A DNA stretch of 38,277 nt from the NCBI RefSeq assembly GCF_003258295.1, contig NZ_QKYN01000130.1, forward strand, positions 1 to 38,277, given 5' to 3'. The notes under the pieces were generated by a model. It ran no database searches, was not told where the DNA came from, and saw only the letters and a list, made by a program, of their open reading frames with translations. The translations under genes were made by a program, and so were the position numbers. The DNA is from Streptacidiphilus pinicola. GTDB taxonomy: Bacteria; Actinomycetota; Actinomycetes; Streptomycetales; Streptomycetaceae. This document shows, piece by piece, positions 25,961-34,325 of the stretch. Every line of letters starts with the position of its first letter. Within the stretch, counting starts at the first letter, position 1.

Positions 25961-26228
25961 TCAAAAGCGTCCAGACATGGCTCGCGTGACGTCGCCCAGA
26001 CGACGCCGGTTCAGTGCAGCAGGCTGGCGCCCCTGCCGTTCGGCGCGGAACGCGGTAGGAAGCACCGTGTCGGCACCGACCAGGAGAGCCAACTCGCAGC
26101 CGACCAGGCCGATGTCACTCTCCGGGGGCGAGGACTGCGAGGGAGGAGCCGTCGGACATGGCCACGGTGTCGCCCAGCGCCCTGAAGATCAAGCCCTTCG
26201 CAACGATCTCCCCACCATCATCACGATG
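25961..26228 (-). pseudogene. Roadblock/LC7 (CvnB-like) relic
   Basis: Upstream of the DUF742 gene the minus strand reads GLIFRALGDTVAMSDGSSLA then VLAPGE and a stop in one frame. It continues in the next frame as SDIGLVGCELALLVGADTVL, PTAFRAERQG, to a TGA at 25963-25961. This matches the second half of roadblock/LC7 proteins of conservons (pattern SDGSSLAVLA..CDIGLV.YEMALLV...LTPALRAELQ, from memory). A frameshift near 26115 and a missing N-terminus make it non-functional. Spacing to the DUF742 TTG is 9 nt, the normal operon arrangement. Confidence 0.65.
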
Positions 26229-26254
26229 AGTGCCAGAATGCGCGCCGCTCATTT

Positions 26255-26868
26255 TCATCCGGAGTGGCGATCAGCAGTGGGCGCCGATCGGCGCTGTTGG
26301 AAAGAATGTCCCCACCTCTTGCTCGGGAAGAGACAAACCTGCTCGATTGATCCCCTGGTCGGCACGTCGGGATGGTTGGTGGCGGGGACCACAGGCCCAG
26401 GCCCGACACGGTTGTCTGGTCCCAGCTGACCGCTTGGGGTCCAGGGCCGTGTTGTGAAAGTGATGAGGGACCTGCGGGGAGCCCACAGCCCGCGAATGGC
26501 TTCGGCCAGGTCGGAGCCGTAGGAAGCCCAGCAGACGAGTGAGCCGTCCGCGTCGCGCCGTCCCTTGAACCACTCGTCATCAGCTCGAGCGAGGCCGATC
26601 CTGGGAAGTCCGGAACCCCCGCATTCCGTACGGCGGATGCGCAGGAGACCGGGCCCGGGGCGGGTCGTCCGGCCGGAAACCGGACGGCCCGCTCGCACAC
26701 ACAGACCGCGTACCCGGGCGATCGCTTCGCGATCCCGGTGACCCTCCACGTGAACACCGTGGTGCCGCACGTGCGAGGCCTGGTGCAGCCAGTCTGGGGT
26801 GAGCCGGTGCCGAGCACGAAAATTCCCTGGGACCCCAATCCCAGGAACAACAGCGCCGCCCTGATCAT
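26255..26868 (-). pseudogene. Frameshifted hypothetical secreted-type protein
   Basis: ATG 26868 opens a frame with a hydrophobic start (MIRAALLFLGLGSQGIFVLG) and natural sequence as far as TTVFTWRVTGIAKRSPGYAV. Farther on, the natural sequence is in another frame (ADDEWFKGRRDADGSLVCWA, SYGSDLAEAIRGLW). The switch lies somewhere near 26590-26640. Restored, it would be a short exported protein of unknown family. The far C-terminal part is probably read-through. Confidence 0.45.
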
Positions 26869-26949
26869 GAACTGACGTCCGGTCCAGGCCAGGGCAGTGA
26901 GTATCCGGAGACAGCGGACCCGGACACCGCCTTGGCCTGTGGCATGTCC

Positions 26950-27131
26950 TTGGTCCCGTCCAGCTCGCCCTGGACCTGCTTGAGCGCCTGCGACTGCGGC
27001 TGTTCTCCGCCGCCGGCCAGCTCGTCACGACCGGCCGCCGCCGCTGGCTCCGCCTGGCCCGTCACTGGCCCTGGACCCAGGTCGTCACCGCCACCTTCGA
27101 CCGGCTTCAGGCTCTCCCGAAACCCCGCTGA
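26950..27131 (+). pseudogene. IS1380-type transposase C-terminal remnant
   Basis: The plus strand reads ALDLLERLRLRLFSAAGQLV, then TTGRRRWLRLARHWPWTQVV, and TATFDRLQALPKPR before a TGA. This is the conserved end of IS1380-type DDE transposases (pattern LF..AG..V...RR..LRL..HWPW). The catalytic domain is missing and the left edge dissolves into unrelated sequence near 26950. Confidence 0.75.
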
Positions 27132-27304
27132 CCAGCGAGAACGACCCGCACAGACGAGCCCTCGCACGACCGGAGCAGTGGAACCCCGCGCCCACCCCAC
27201 GCAACAGCCGGGTCGCGGACATGCCCGCCATCAGCCCGAAGAACCGAAACGGCCCGCCAGGCGAACCGACGGACCGTCACGAAAGACCGAGGCTGGTGAG
27301 CGAG

Positions 27305-27512
27305 ATGGAGACCGTGGCGGTCAAGGTGGTGCTGTTGGTTCGGCGACCAGGCCGAGGTGCGGGCCGACGCGCTGGACGCGGACGGCGTGGATCGGTACCC
27401 GGCGCGTGAGATCGCCGGGGCGCTCGGGGTGCCCGCCAAGGAGCTGCCCGGGATGCAGATGCTCGCGGATGTCGGCCCTGGGGACCGGTTGACGTACTGG
27501 CGGCTGCCGTAG
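27305..27512 (+). pseudogene. Short hypothetical gene with one-base insertion
   Basis: ATG 27305 reads METVAVKVVLL. Removing one G near 27338 leads into FGDQAEVRADALDADGVDRY, PAREIAGALGVPAKELPGMQ and MLADVGPGDRLTYWRLP, ending at a TAG. The 68-residue product would have a helix-turn-helix-like middle (ARE-IAGALGV) but I cannot name a family. Confidence 0.45.
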
Positions 27513-27870
27513 GCGGGTGAGCGTCCCCTTGCGGGGTGTGGGCGGATCAGCCGGTTTCCGGCCTGGCTTTCCTTCGGTGCCGGAGCGGATGGCGACGAAG
27601 AGGTAGTCGTGGTTCTTTCCCACAAGTGCGCGGCGGGGGGCGCGCCGATCGGCTGGCCGGGCAGGGAGTGACGGGCAACGGTGCCGCGCGCACCACGCCC
27701 GCGCGCTCCTGGCCCAGGTGTCCAATTCCGTCGAGCGCGCGGCGTGCCATCTTGCCAGAAAAAAGCTGTATCGGATGATCTATTTCACATTGGCAAGAAT
27801 GCACCTGATATCCAATATTGCCATTGTTGGTCAACATATCCGTCGCCGGCCCGTCATTCCAGGAGTTGTC
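27513..27870 (+). promoter_or_regulatory. A/T-rich leader with inverted repeats upstream of the WxL-like gene
   Basis: From about 27750 to 27840 base composition drops sharply in GC content compared with both sides. Two inverted repeats are visible: CTTGCCA (27751-27757) with TGGCAAG (27791-27797), and GATATCCAAT with ATTGTTGG and ATATC around 27807-27840. The stretch is the likely promoter and structured leader of the following secreted protein. No gene is seen before it from 27513. Confidence 0.45.
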
Positions 27871-28569
27871 GTGCTTGCACGAAGTATGTCTGCAGCGGCC
27901 TCGGCCGCTGCTCTTGTTCTGCTCCAGCCATGCCTCGCCGTCGCTGCGGCCGGTTCCGGAGGCGCCGTTGGGAGCCACCGAGGCGTCTCGGATCGACCGC
28001 AATCCGTGAAGGTCGTCGCTGACAAGGACGGCCTGCACCGGACCCACTTGCCCCTTCGGTCCGGTCACGGGCGGGGCCGGCTCACGACGCACCGCAGCCC
28101 GGCGGCCGCAACCAGGGGAGCCGACCCCGACACCACCACCACGTTCAGCGTCACGTCCGGCGCGTTGTCGATGTCGGCACCGGTGAGCGCCAGCCTGGGC
28201 TCGGGAGCGCCCGGGACCACGGTCAGCGGAGCGCTCGGTGCGGTGTCCGTCACCGACGATCGTGCCCTGCTGTCGGCCTCCTGGACGGCGACCGCGTCGG
28301 TGACGGACTTCACCACCGGCGGGGGGACGCCCCCCGAAACGATCCCCGCTACCGACAGCGGCTACGATCCCGGGGCGATTACGACGACCGGCACCATTAC
28401 CGCCACCGGAACGGTCGTGACGCTGAGCAACTCTCCGCAGACGGTGGTCACCGGCACCTCGGGTGTCGGAGACAACACCGCGAGCTGGGACCCGAACGTC
28501 TCCATTGCCCTGCCCGCCAGCGCGGTCGGCGGGACCTACACCGGAACGCTGACCCAATCCGTTGCCTGA
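27871..28569 (+). CDS. Secreted WxL-domain-like protein
   Basis: This 232-residue exported protein has a signal peptide (SMSAAASAAALVLLQPCLAV, cleavage near AVAAAG). After a linker of less natural composition comes a beta-rich domain of about 140 residues: TTTTFSVTSGALSMSAPVSA, GSGAPGTTVSGALGAVSVTD, SASWTATASVTDF, and the end SIALPASAVGGTYTGTLTQS. This resembles the WxL fold of Gram-positive surface proteins, with Trp-x-Ala in place of the first WxL. GTG 27871 is set by AGGAG five bases upstream. The WxLIP-like gene begins at once downstream, so the pair probably forms a cell-wall complex. The Arg/His-rich linker might reflect a double frameshift. Confidence 0.65.
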   Translation: MLARSMSAAASAAALVLLQPCLAVAAAGSGGAVGSHRGVSDRPQSVKVVADKDGLHRTHLPLRSGHGRGRLTTHRSPAAATRGADPDTTTTFSVTSGALSMSAPVSASLGSGAPGTTVSGALGAVSVTDDRALLSASWTATASVTDFTTGGGTPPETIPATDSGYDPGAITTTGTITATGTVVTLSNSPQTVVTGTSGVGDNTASWDPNVSIALPASAVGGTYTGTLTQSVA

Positions 28570-28573
28570 CGCG

Positions 28574-29599
28574 ATGAGGGGTGCGCGCCGATTCGGGGTT
28601 CTGCTGCTGGTGCTGGCCTTGGTTCAGGCGGTCTGGGTGGTGTCGATGGGGCAGGAGGTGTCCAGGGCTCTCTCCCCTCAAAGCCCGGGAGCGGGCACGG
28701 TCATCGGTATCAAGCTGCTCGACGCACCGGTGAGCCGCCGTGCCGATCCCAGGGCGCGGGCTTACATCGTCGACCACCTCGCCCCCGGCTCGACCATCGA
28801 GCGGCGAGTGGAGGTCACCAACGAGTCGCCGACGCCGATGCATGTCGACGTCTACGCCGCGGCGGCCACCATCGGGCAGGGCAAGTTCACCTTCGCGCCA
28901 CAGCGCACCCCCAACGAGCTGACCGGCTGGACGTCATTCGACACGACGGCCCTTGAGCTGCAAGCCTCCGAAACCGCGTCGGTGCGCACCACGATCCACG
29001 TGCCCAAGGACGCCGCCGCCGGGGAGCGATACGGCGTCATCTGGGCGCAAACGGACATGGGAAGGGACATGGACCCCTCCCACAATCTGACGGTGTTGGG
29101 CCGAGTGGGCGTCCGTATGTACGTCGACGTCGGTTCCGGCGGTGAGCCACCCTCGGACTTCAAGATCGAGCGGCTCTACGCGGCCCGGGCCAGCGACGGG
29201 CGGGAAGAAGTTCGCGCTCAGATCCGCAACACGGGGCGTCGCGCCCTGGACATCAGGGGGACACTGTCCCTCTCCGACGGGCCCGACGGACTGCGCGCCG
29301 GACCGTTCTCGGCCACGCCGGGCACCACACTTGCCCCGGGCGACCGCGCGCAGGCCGTCGTCCCCTTGGACGCACGACTGCCGGACGGCCCCTGGACCGT
29401 GGAACTCACGCTCAAAAGCGGGCTAGTCGAGCACACCGAGCGCGCCACCCTCACCTTTCCGACATTCGACAAGGCCGGAGCGGTCGCCGCATCGGTCACC
29501 GGACAAGGGCATGTCCCCATCCTCGTGGCCGCCGTGCTGTCCGCCCTCACCCTCACCCTGTCCTTGCTACTCCCCAGGTTCCTCCGGCGCCGCCGGTGA
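28574..29599 (+). CDS. WxLIP-like (DUF916-type) membrane-anchored protein
   Basis: This 341-residue protein has an N-terminal signal/anchor (FGVLLLVLALVQAVWVVSM), an Ig-like N-terminal domain (IGIKLLDAPVSRRADPRARA, VDHLAPGSTIERRVEVTNES, HVPKDAAAGERYGVIWAQTD) matching the DUF916/WxLIP peptidoglycan-binding region, a second beta domain (RREVRAQIRNTGRRALDIRG-like stretch), a C-terminal TM (ILVAAVLSALTLTLSLLL) and a basic stop-transfer tail RFLRRRR. In Firmicutes such proteins hold WxL proteins at the wall. A TTG at 28562 overlapping the previous stop is the alternative start. Translational coupling to the WxL-like gene is likely. Confidence 0.75.
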   Translation: MRGARRFGVLLLVLALVQAVWVVSMGQEVSRALSPQSPGAGTVIGIKLLDAPVSRRADPRARAYIVDHLAPGSTIERRVEVTNESPTPMHVDVYAAAATIGQGKFTFAPQRTPNELTGWTSFDTTALELQASETASVRTTIHVPKDAAAGERYGVIWAQTDMGRDMDPSHNLTVLGRVGVRMYVDVGSGGEPPSDFKIERLYAARASDGREEVRAQIRNTGRRALDIRGTLSLSDGPDGLRAGPFSATPGTTLAPGDRAQAVVPLDARLPDGPWTVELTLKSGLVEHTERATLTFPTFDKAGAVAASVTGQGHVPILVAAVLSALTLTLSLLLPRFLRRRR

Positions 29600-29714
29600 C
29601 CACTCCAACCCACGCCCCCGCGGCCGGCTGATCCTGGACATGTCCGGGGCCGCAACGAAGAACGCGCGTGCGCTTCCTTCTGCGCTGGCCTGCCGCTCCG
29701 GAGGTCCTCTTCGG

Positions 29715-30083
29715 CTAGTGGCGTGGTGTGCCAGCCGAGGTGGACGGCTTCGTCCTGGATCCGCCGGCGCCCGAGGGCGGCAGGCCCTCGCGTCGACAGC
29801 GATTCAGGACCTCGTGCAGGTCGGGGGCCTGGTCGGCAAGGACGGCGATGCCCTCGTGGAGGTAGCGGTAGCCGGTGGACTGGGAGACGCCGGCATCGCG
29901 GGCCAGACAGTGCACGCAGCCGCGCTCGCGGAACCAGCGCAGCACCATCACCGCCTGGCGGAAGGGTTCGAGGGCGCGGGAGCCCTTCGGAGTGCCCATC
30001 CGGCGGCGGTGGGCAGCCAACAGACGGGCGAGGTACTCCACCACGTGGCGCGGGACGTCGAGCGTGGCAGCGAAGGTGACCAA
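29715..30083 (-). pseudogene. IS5-type transposase N-terminal fragment
   Basis: The minus strand carries the helix-turn-helix N-terminus of IS5-type transposases (HTH_Tnp_4): VEYLARLLAAHRRRMGTPKG, SRALEPFRQAVMVLRWFRER, GCVHCLARDAGVSQSTGYRY and DQAPDLHEVLNRCRREG. The DDE catalytic domain that should follow is replaced by unrelated frames, so the gene is truncated. It lies between the WxLIP-like and HAD genes. Confidence 0.85.
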
Positions 30084-30223
30084 CGGGAAGCCTCTGGTTC
30101 AGCGGACATGATCTTGACAGACCTGTTCCTACCAGGGGCATCAGGCCTGTTGGCGCGGGTCCCGCGCCGGGGCAGGGTGGGGCGGCATCACGCCGGCCGC
30201 GTTACCGTCGCCCGGCGAGGCCT

Positions 30224-30922
30224 TCAACAACCGGCGACGCCGCAGGCGGCGAGGACCAGGTGCAGCCGCTTCTCTGTGGCGTGCGTCAACGGTGGAACGA
30301 GCAACGTCGTGATCCCGGCTTCGACGGCCGCCCCGTCGTGGCCGGAGCGATCGCCGACCATCAGTGTCTCGTGGGGCTGCACGCCTAGCCGTTCCAGGGC
30401 GGTGCGAAAGATGGCCGGGTCGGGTTTGCACGCACCACGCTCGAAGGACAGGACGAAGTCGTCGACGTGCGTGTCCAGCCCGGCCTTTGCGAAGCCGGGG
30501 CGGATGTCGACGTGGATGTCGCTGACAATGGCTACCTTCACCCCGGCTGCCTTGAGCGCCCCCAAGGTGGGTTCGACATCGACCGCGAACACGTTGTCGA
30601 CGGCGTCGCACAGAGCTTCGTACATCGCCTCGGCTAGGATGCAGTCCAGGCCGGCGGCCATCACCCAGCGGAGATAGCTCTCCTGGTGGGCCGCAGCGGA
30701 CAGATCCGCTCCTGCCCAACCCTCTGCGACGTCGGGGCGCTTGCCTGCTGCGCTCAGGGCTGCGCTGATCCGCGCGACCTCTGCCGAGGAGGCCTCCCAC
30801 CCAACCTGTGTCAACGAGCGCTCGATCCACGAGGCTCCTCTCGGTCGCCCACGAGTCGGACCCCACTTCGGGACGATGAGCGTTCCGACCCAGTCGAGGA
30901 GAACGGCTTTGAAGAAGGGCAT
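30224..30922 (-). CDS. HAD-superfamily hydrolase
   Basis: This is a 232-residue HAD hydrolase with an alpha-helical cap between motifs I and II (C1 type). Motif I is KAVLLDWVGTL: nucleophile Asp10 is present but the usual second Asp is Val12. Motif II is AIVSD, motif III has the Lys in ACKPDP, and motif IV is MVGDRSGHDG. Loss of the second Asp argues against an ordinary phosphatase and recalls haloacid dehalogenases or other HAD members. ATG 30922 begins at MPFFKAVLLD; the longer frame to 31012 adds Cys/Arg-rich sequence. A GGGGATC stretch precedes the ATG. There is no pathway context. Confidence 0.87.
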   Translation of the reverse strand: MPFFKAVLLDWVGTLIVPKWGPTRGRPRGASWIERSLTQVGWEASSAEVARISAALSAAGKRPDVAEGWAGADLSAAAHQESYLRWVMAAGLDCILAEAMYEALCDAVDNVFAVDVEPTLGALKAAGVKVAIVSDIHVDIRPGFAKAGLDTHVDDFVLSFERGACKPDPAIFRTALERLGVQPHETLMVGDRSGHDGAAVEAGITTLLVPPLTHATEKRLHLVLAACGVAGC

Positions 30923-31012
30923 GGAGATCCCCCGTGTCCAGCAGGTGCGTGAGCAGGAAGGCTGCCACTCGCCTGCCGACGGGTCAATCTTCGCGAAGCC
31001 GAGCGCCGGCAC

Positions 31013-31479
31013 CTTCGTCCGCCCGCTGCCGGGCGTCGATCTTCACTGAGAAAACCTCAGTCGCCGGTCGTGTGGGTGCTGCAGGCGATGCCGGGCCCGC
31101 TTACCGACGTCCTGGCGAAGTGCGGCGGCGTGCCGCACAACGTGGTCCGGCTGGCCGAGCAGCAAAGCGGCGTCGGAGGCCAACGTCATCCCGCCGGTCG
31201 GCCGCTGCCGCCGAGGTACCCAGCGCCCCAGCCCGCGCCTGGCGTGGGGTCCCCCGATGTCAACCTCCGGTTCGCGGCCGTGAATTCTCGGAAGCCGTAG
31301 ACAGGTTTCGGCACGGCTACGCGGTGTTTGCACGGCCGTTGCCGCCGAATCACCGGGCCGCCGGCACCGGATGAGCGCTGCGGAACCGGTACGCAACCGC
31401 GGTTGTCTACGCTCTCAGCCCTCGACAACACCAGTCATGTCCACACGTCCCGGTTGATCCCGGCGATGGGGGAGTCACC
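31013..31479. other. Intergenic; no supported gene
   Basis: This is about 470 bp between the HAD gene (minus) and the sensor kinase (plus), containing their promoters. Short frames on both strands lack ribosome sites and natural composition. Confidence 0.35.
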
Positions 31480-33420
31480 GTGCCCAATCGGTCACCACGC
31501 CAACTCGCCCTCCTGAGGCGAGCCATGCCGCGTACGATCCGCGCGCGCCTGCCCGGACTGCTGGCCATCCCGACCTGTGCCCTGGTCGCGGTCGCGGTCA
31601 CCGGAACCGCCGGCCAGGCGTCGCGGTACTCGGCGGCAGGAGGTACCGCCGATCAGGTGGTCCTGGTCGCCGCCGCGGAAGACTACGTCCACCAGCTGCA
31701 GATGGAACGCGGGCTGACCGCCGGTCTGCTCGGAGGCGACCGGAGCTTCCGCAGCCGGCTGACTGCCCAGCGGTTGGCTACCGATGAGGCGCTTGGGCAG
31801 TTGAGGGCCCAGTTAGCCGCGGAAACGCCCACCAGCAGCGCGATCCGGACGGCACTCAACCTCCTGGCCGACCTGGCCGCCGAGCGTGGCAACGCAGACG
31901 ACGGCACCCTGGGCCGCACCGACGCCCTCACCTACTACACCAGGGCCATCGCCGCCCTGGATGACGCGGCCTTCTCCCACCCGACGCAGGTGGCGGATCT
32001 GCTGCTCTTCAACGACCTGGCGACCATGCGCAAACTCGAGGACGTCGTGGAGGCCGCCGCTCTGGAGCGTGGAACGGTGAACGGCATCCTGGCCTCCGGG
32101 GCTTTCCAACGCAACGACTACGCCACCTTTGCGCAGCTGCTCGGCCGCAGGAACGACGACGCCGCCCAGGTGCCACGCACGGCGACCAGCGTCCAGTCCC
32201 AGGCGCTTGCCGCCGCGCTGCGCACCCCGCAGGCAGTCACCGTGACCGGCTTGGAGCAGCAGCTGCTGGCCGCATCCAGCGCGAAGAAGCTCCCGATCGG
32301 CCCGGCCGACTGGTGGCAGCCCGCCACCGCGTTGGTCGACGGCCTGAACGGAGTGCGGCTGGAGGTGGCGGCCGACACCCAGGCACGCGCACAGCAGCTG
32401 CGGACCGATGCGCTACGGCAGCTGATCCTGGACGCGGGGCTGGCCCTGCTGGCATTGCTGGTCGCGGCCGGGCTGGCGTGGGCGGCAACCCGCTCGGTCC
32501 TGCGGCCGCTGCGGGCCCTCACGCAGGAAGCCGACCAGCTCGCCAGCCGCGACCTGCCGGCCGCCGTCGCCCGGGTGCGTGAGGCCAAAGACGGACACGA
32601 CCCTGCCGAACTCGCTCCCACCCTGCCCGGCTCCGCTCTCACCAGTCGCGGCGACGAGATGACCGAAGTGGCGCAGGCCCTGAACCGAGTGGCCACCACC
32701 GCCCTGCAACTAGCCGTCGAGCAAGCCGTACTGGAGCGCGACAGCACCGAGTCCCTGGCCAGCCTCGGACGCCGCACACACGAACTGGTGGGTCGTCAAC
32801 TCGACTTTCTCAGCGCCCTGGAGCGCGGCGAGAACGACCCGGAGGCGCTCGCTGACCTCTTCGAGCTCGACCACCTGGCCACCCGCATGCGGCGCAACGC
32901 CGAGAGCCTGCTGGTCCTGGCCGGCGAACGAAGCCCGCGCCGCTGGTCACAACCGGTGCCGATAGGCGACGTGCTGCGCTCCGCACTCGGGGAAGTGGAC
33001 GACTTCCGACGGGTCGTCCTGCGCCACAGCGACGACGTGCTACTCGACGGGAGCGCGGTCGCGGAGGTGTCCCACCTGCTCGCCGAGCTCGTCGACAACG
33101 CGCTGGCCGCCTCATCCCCAGCAACCGACGTGGAGGTCTACGCCCAGCGCCATGGTGCGGACTACCTCTTCGCGGTGGTGGATGTCGGCGCCGGACTCCC
33201 GCCGGAGGAACTGGCCTTGGCCAACCAGCGCCTCGCCGGCCAGGAGACCTTCCTGGCCGGCCGCAGCATGCAACTCGGCCACTACGTGGTGGCCCGGCTG
33301 GCAGCCGGCCTCGGCGCCCACGCCTGGCTGGCCGCCACACCGATCGGCGGCATCACGGCCTCCGTGCTGCTGCCCGGCGGTCTCGTGTCCGGGCACGCCG
33401 ACCTGGCCACTGCGCGATGA
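31480..33420 (+). CDS. NIT-HAMP sensor histidine kinase-like protein (conservon CvnA-like)
   Basis: This 646-residue membrane sensor has a first TM near 28-45 (LLAIPTCALVAVAVTG), an extracellular nitrate/nitrite-sensing (NIT) domain with YVHQLQMERGLTAGLLGGD, a second TM near 312-335 (AGLALLALLVAAGLAWAA), HAMP, a dimerisation helix (LFELDHLATRMRRNAESLLV) and an HATPase domain with the N-box HLLAELVDNALAASSP and the G1 box VVDVGAGLPP. The G2 region reads SMQLGHYVVARLA, where relatives have a Gly-Leu pair, so ATP turnover may be weak. GTG 31480 is set by GATGGGGGAG. The stop overlaps the DUF742 start. Conservon kinases act with roadblock, DUF742 and GTPase partners, two of which are missing here. 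Confidence 0.88.
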   Translation: MPNRSPRQLALLRRAMPRTIRARLPGLLAIPTCALVAVAVTGTAGQASRYSAAGGTADQVVLVAAAEDYVHQLQMERGLTAGLLGGDRSFRSRLTAQRLATDEALGQLRAQLAAETPTSSAIRTALNLLADLAAERGNADDGTLGRTDALTYYTRAIAALDDAAFSHPTQVADLLLFNDLATMRKLEDVVEAAALERGTVNGILASGAFQRNDYATFAQLLGRRNDDAAQVPRTATSVQSQALAAALRTPQAVTVTGLEQQLLAASSAKKLPIGPADWWQPATALVDGLNGVRLEVAADTQARAQQLRTDALRQLILDAGLALLALLVAAGLAWAATRSVLRPLRALTQEADQLASRDLPAAVARVREAKDGHDPAELAPTLPGSALTSRGDEMTEVAQALNRVATTALQLAVEQAVLERDSTESLASLGRRTHELVGRQLDFLSALERGENDPEALADLFELDHLATRMRRNAESLLVLAGERSPRRWSQPVPIGDVLRSALGEVDDFRRVVLRHSDDVLLDGSAVAEVSHLLAELVDNALAASSPATDVEVYAQRHGADYLFAVVDVGAGLPPEELALANQRLAGQETFLAGRSMQLGHYVVARLAAGLGAHAWLAATPIGGITASVLLPGGLVSGHADLATAR

Positions 33421-33779
33421 ACCCGGGAGGTGAGGACGCCGAGGCAGGCGAGGTCGTCCGCGCGTTCATTGTGACCCGTGGCCGGACCCGTCCTGTGCGA
33501 CCCGAATTGCGATTGGAGACCTTGGTCACGGCGTTCCCGGCAGCGCTCGGCGCACCGCTGGACTTCGAGCGCCTTCGCATCGTGGAGCTGTGCCGTTTCC
33601 CACACTCGGTCGCCGAGATCGCGGCGCTGCTCTCCCTTCCGCTCGGAGTGGCCCGCGTCCTGGTCGCCGACCTCGCTGCGGAGCGCCACCTCCACGTCCA
33701 CGATCACCCGCCCGAGCACGCGGGACGCCCCTCCATCGCCCTCTTGGAACGCATCCGCGACGGCCTGCTGCGGCTGTGA
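33417..33779 (+). CDS. DUF742 protein (CvnC-like), short form
   Basis: This 120-residue protein consists almost only of the DUF742 domain: VRAFIVTRGRTRPVRPELRL, FERLRIVELCRFPHSVAEIA, ALLSLPLGVARVLVADLAAE and the end SIALLERIRDGLLRL. It starts at an ATG overlapping the kinase stop (ATGA), so the two are translationally coupled. In complete conservons a roadblock gene lies between kinase and DUF742; here it is absent, and no GTPase gene follows. Directly after its stop begins a broken recombinase, so the operon may have been cut there by an insertion or recombination event. Confidence 0.88.
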   Translation: MNPGGEDAEAGEVVRAFIVTRGRTRPVRPELRLETLVTAFPAALGAPLDFERLRIVELCRFPHSVAEIAALLSLPLGVARVLVADLAAERHLHVHDHPPEHAGRPSIALLERIRDGLLRL

Positions 33780-33795
33780 CACGCGCGCGGCCGCA

Positions 33796-34275
33796 CTGCA
33801 CCCGAACCCGCAACGTCCGCCTGACCGCGATCCGCTCCCTGTTCTCCTACGCCGCCCTCCAGCGCCCCGAACACGCCCAGCTCATTCAGCGGGTCCTGGA
33901 CATCCCGCCCAAGTGGTTCGACAAGAGGGCCGTCACGTTCCTGAGCGGCCCGGAAGTCGACGCCCTGCTGGCGGCACCGGATCCGAAACGCTGGGATGAA
34001 CTGCGGGACAAGGCCACGTTGGCACTGGCCATTCAGACCGGCCTGCGCGACATCGAACTCACCAGCCTGAACTGCGACGACATCACCCTGGGCGACGGCG
34101 CCGTCGTCCGCTGTGAGGCAAGGGACGCAAACAGCGCAGCGTCCCGCTCGACCGCCCCGTCCAGAACCTGCTGGCCGCCGGGCTGAACGAACGCGCCGGA
34201 CGCCACGGCGACACCGCCCGGCCGGGCCGCTATCGGCCCACCGACAAGGCGCTGGCCTTCCTCGACCGCCTGTGA
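33796..34275 (+). pseudogene. Tyrosine recombinase (integrase) remnant
   Basis: This is the middle part of an XerC/D-like tyrosine recombinase: RNVRLTAIRSLFSYAALQRP, VLDIPPKWFDKRAVTFLSGP, and the first catalytic Arg in QTGLRDIELTSLNCDD. Near 34110 one G is missing; after it GKGRKQRSVPLDRPVQNLLA continues in the next frame to a TGA. The usual HxLR, second Arg and Tyr regions are absent, so the enzyme is dead. Its start is also missing, beginning right behind the DUF742 stop. The sequence resembles the recombinases of multi-recombinase transposons in actinomycetes. Confidence 0.8.
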
Positions 34276-34325
34276 CCATGCCGAGGCTCTCTCAAAGGGC
34301 TTGCCGCCGAGGTTCCGAACTGTGA

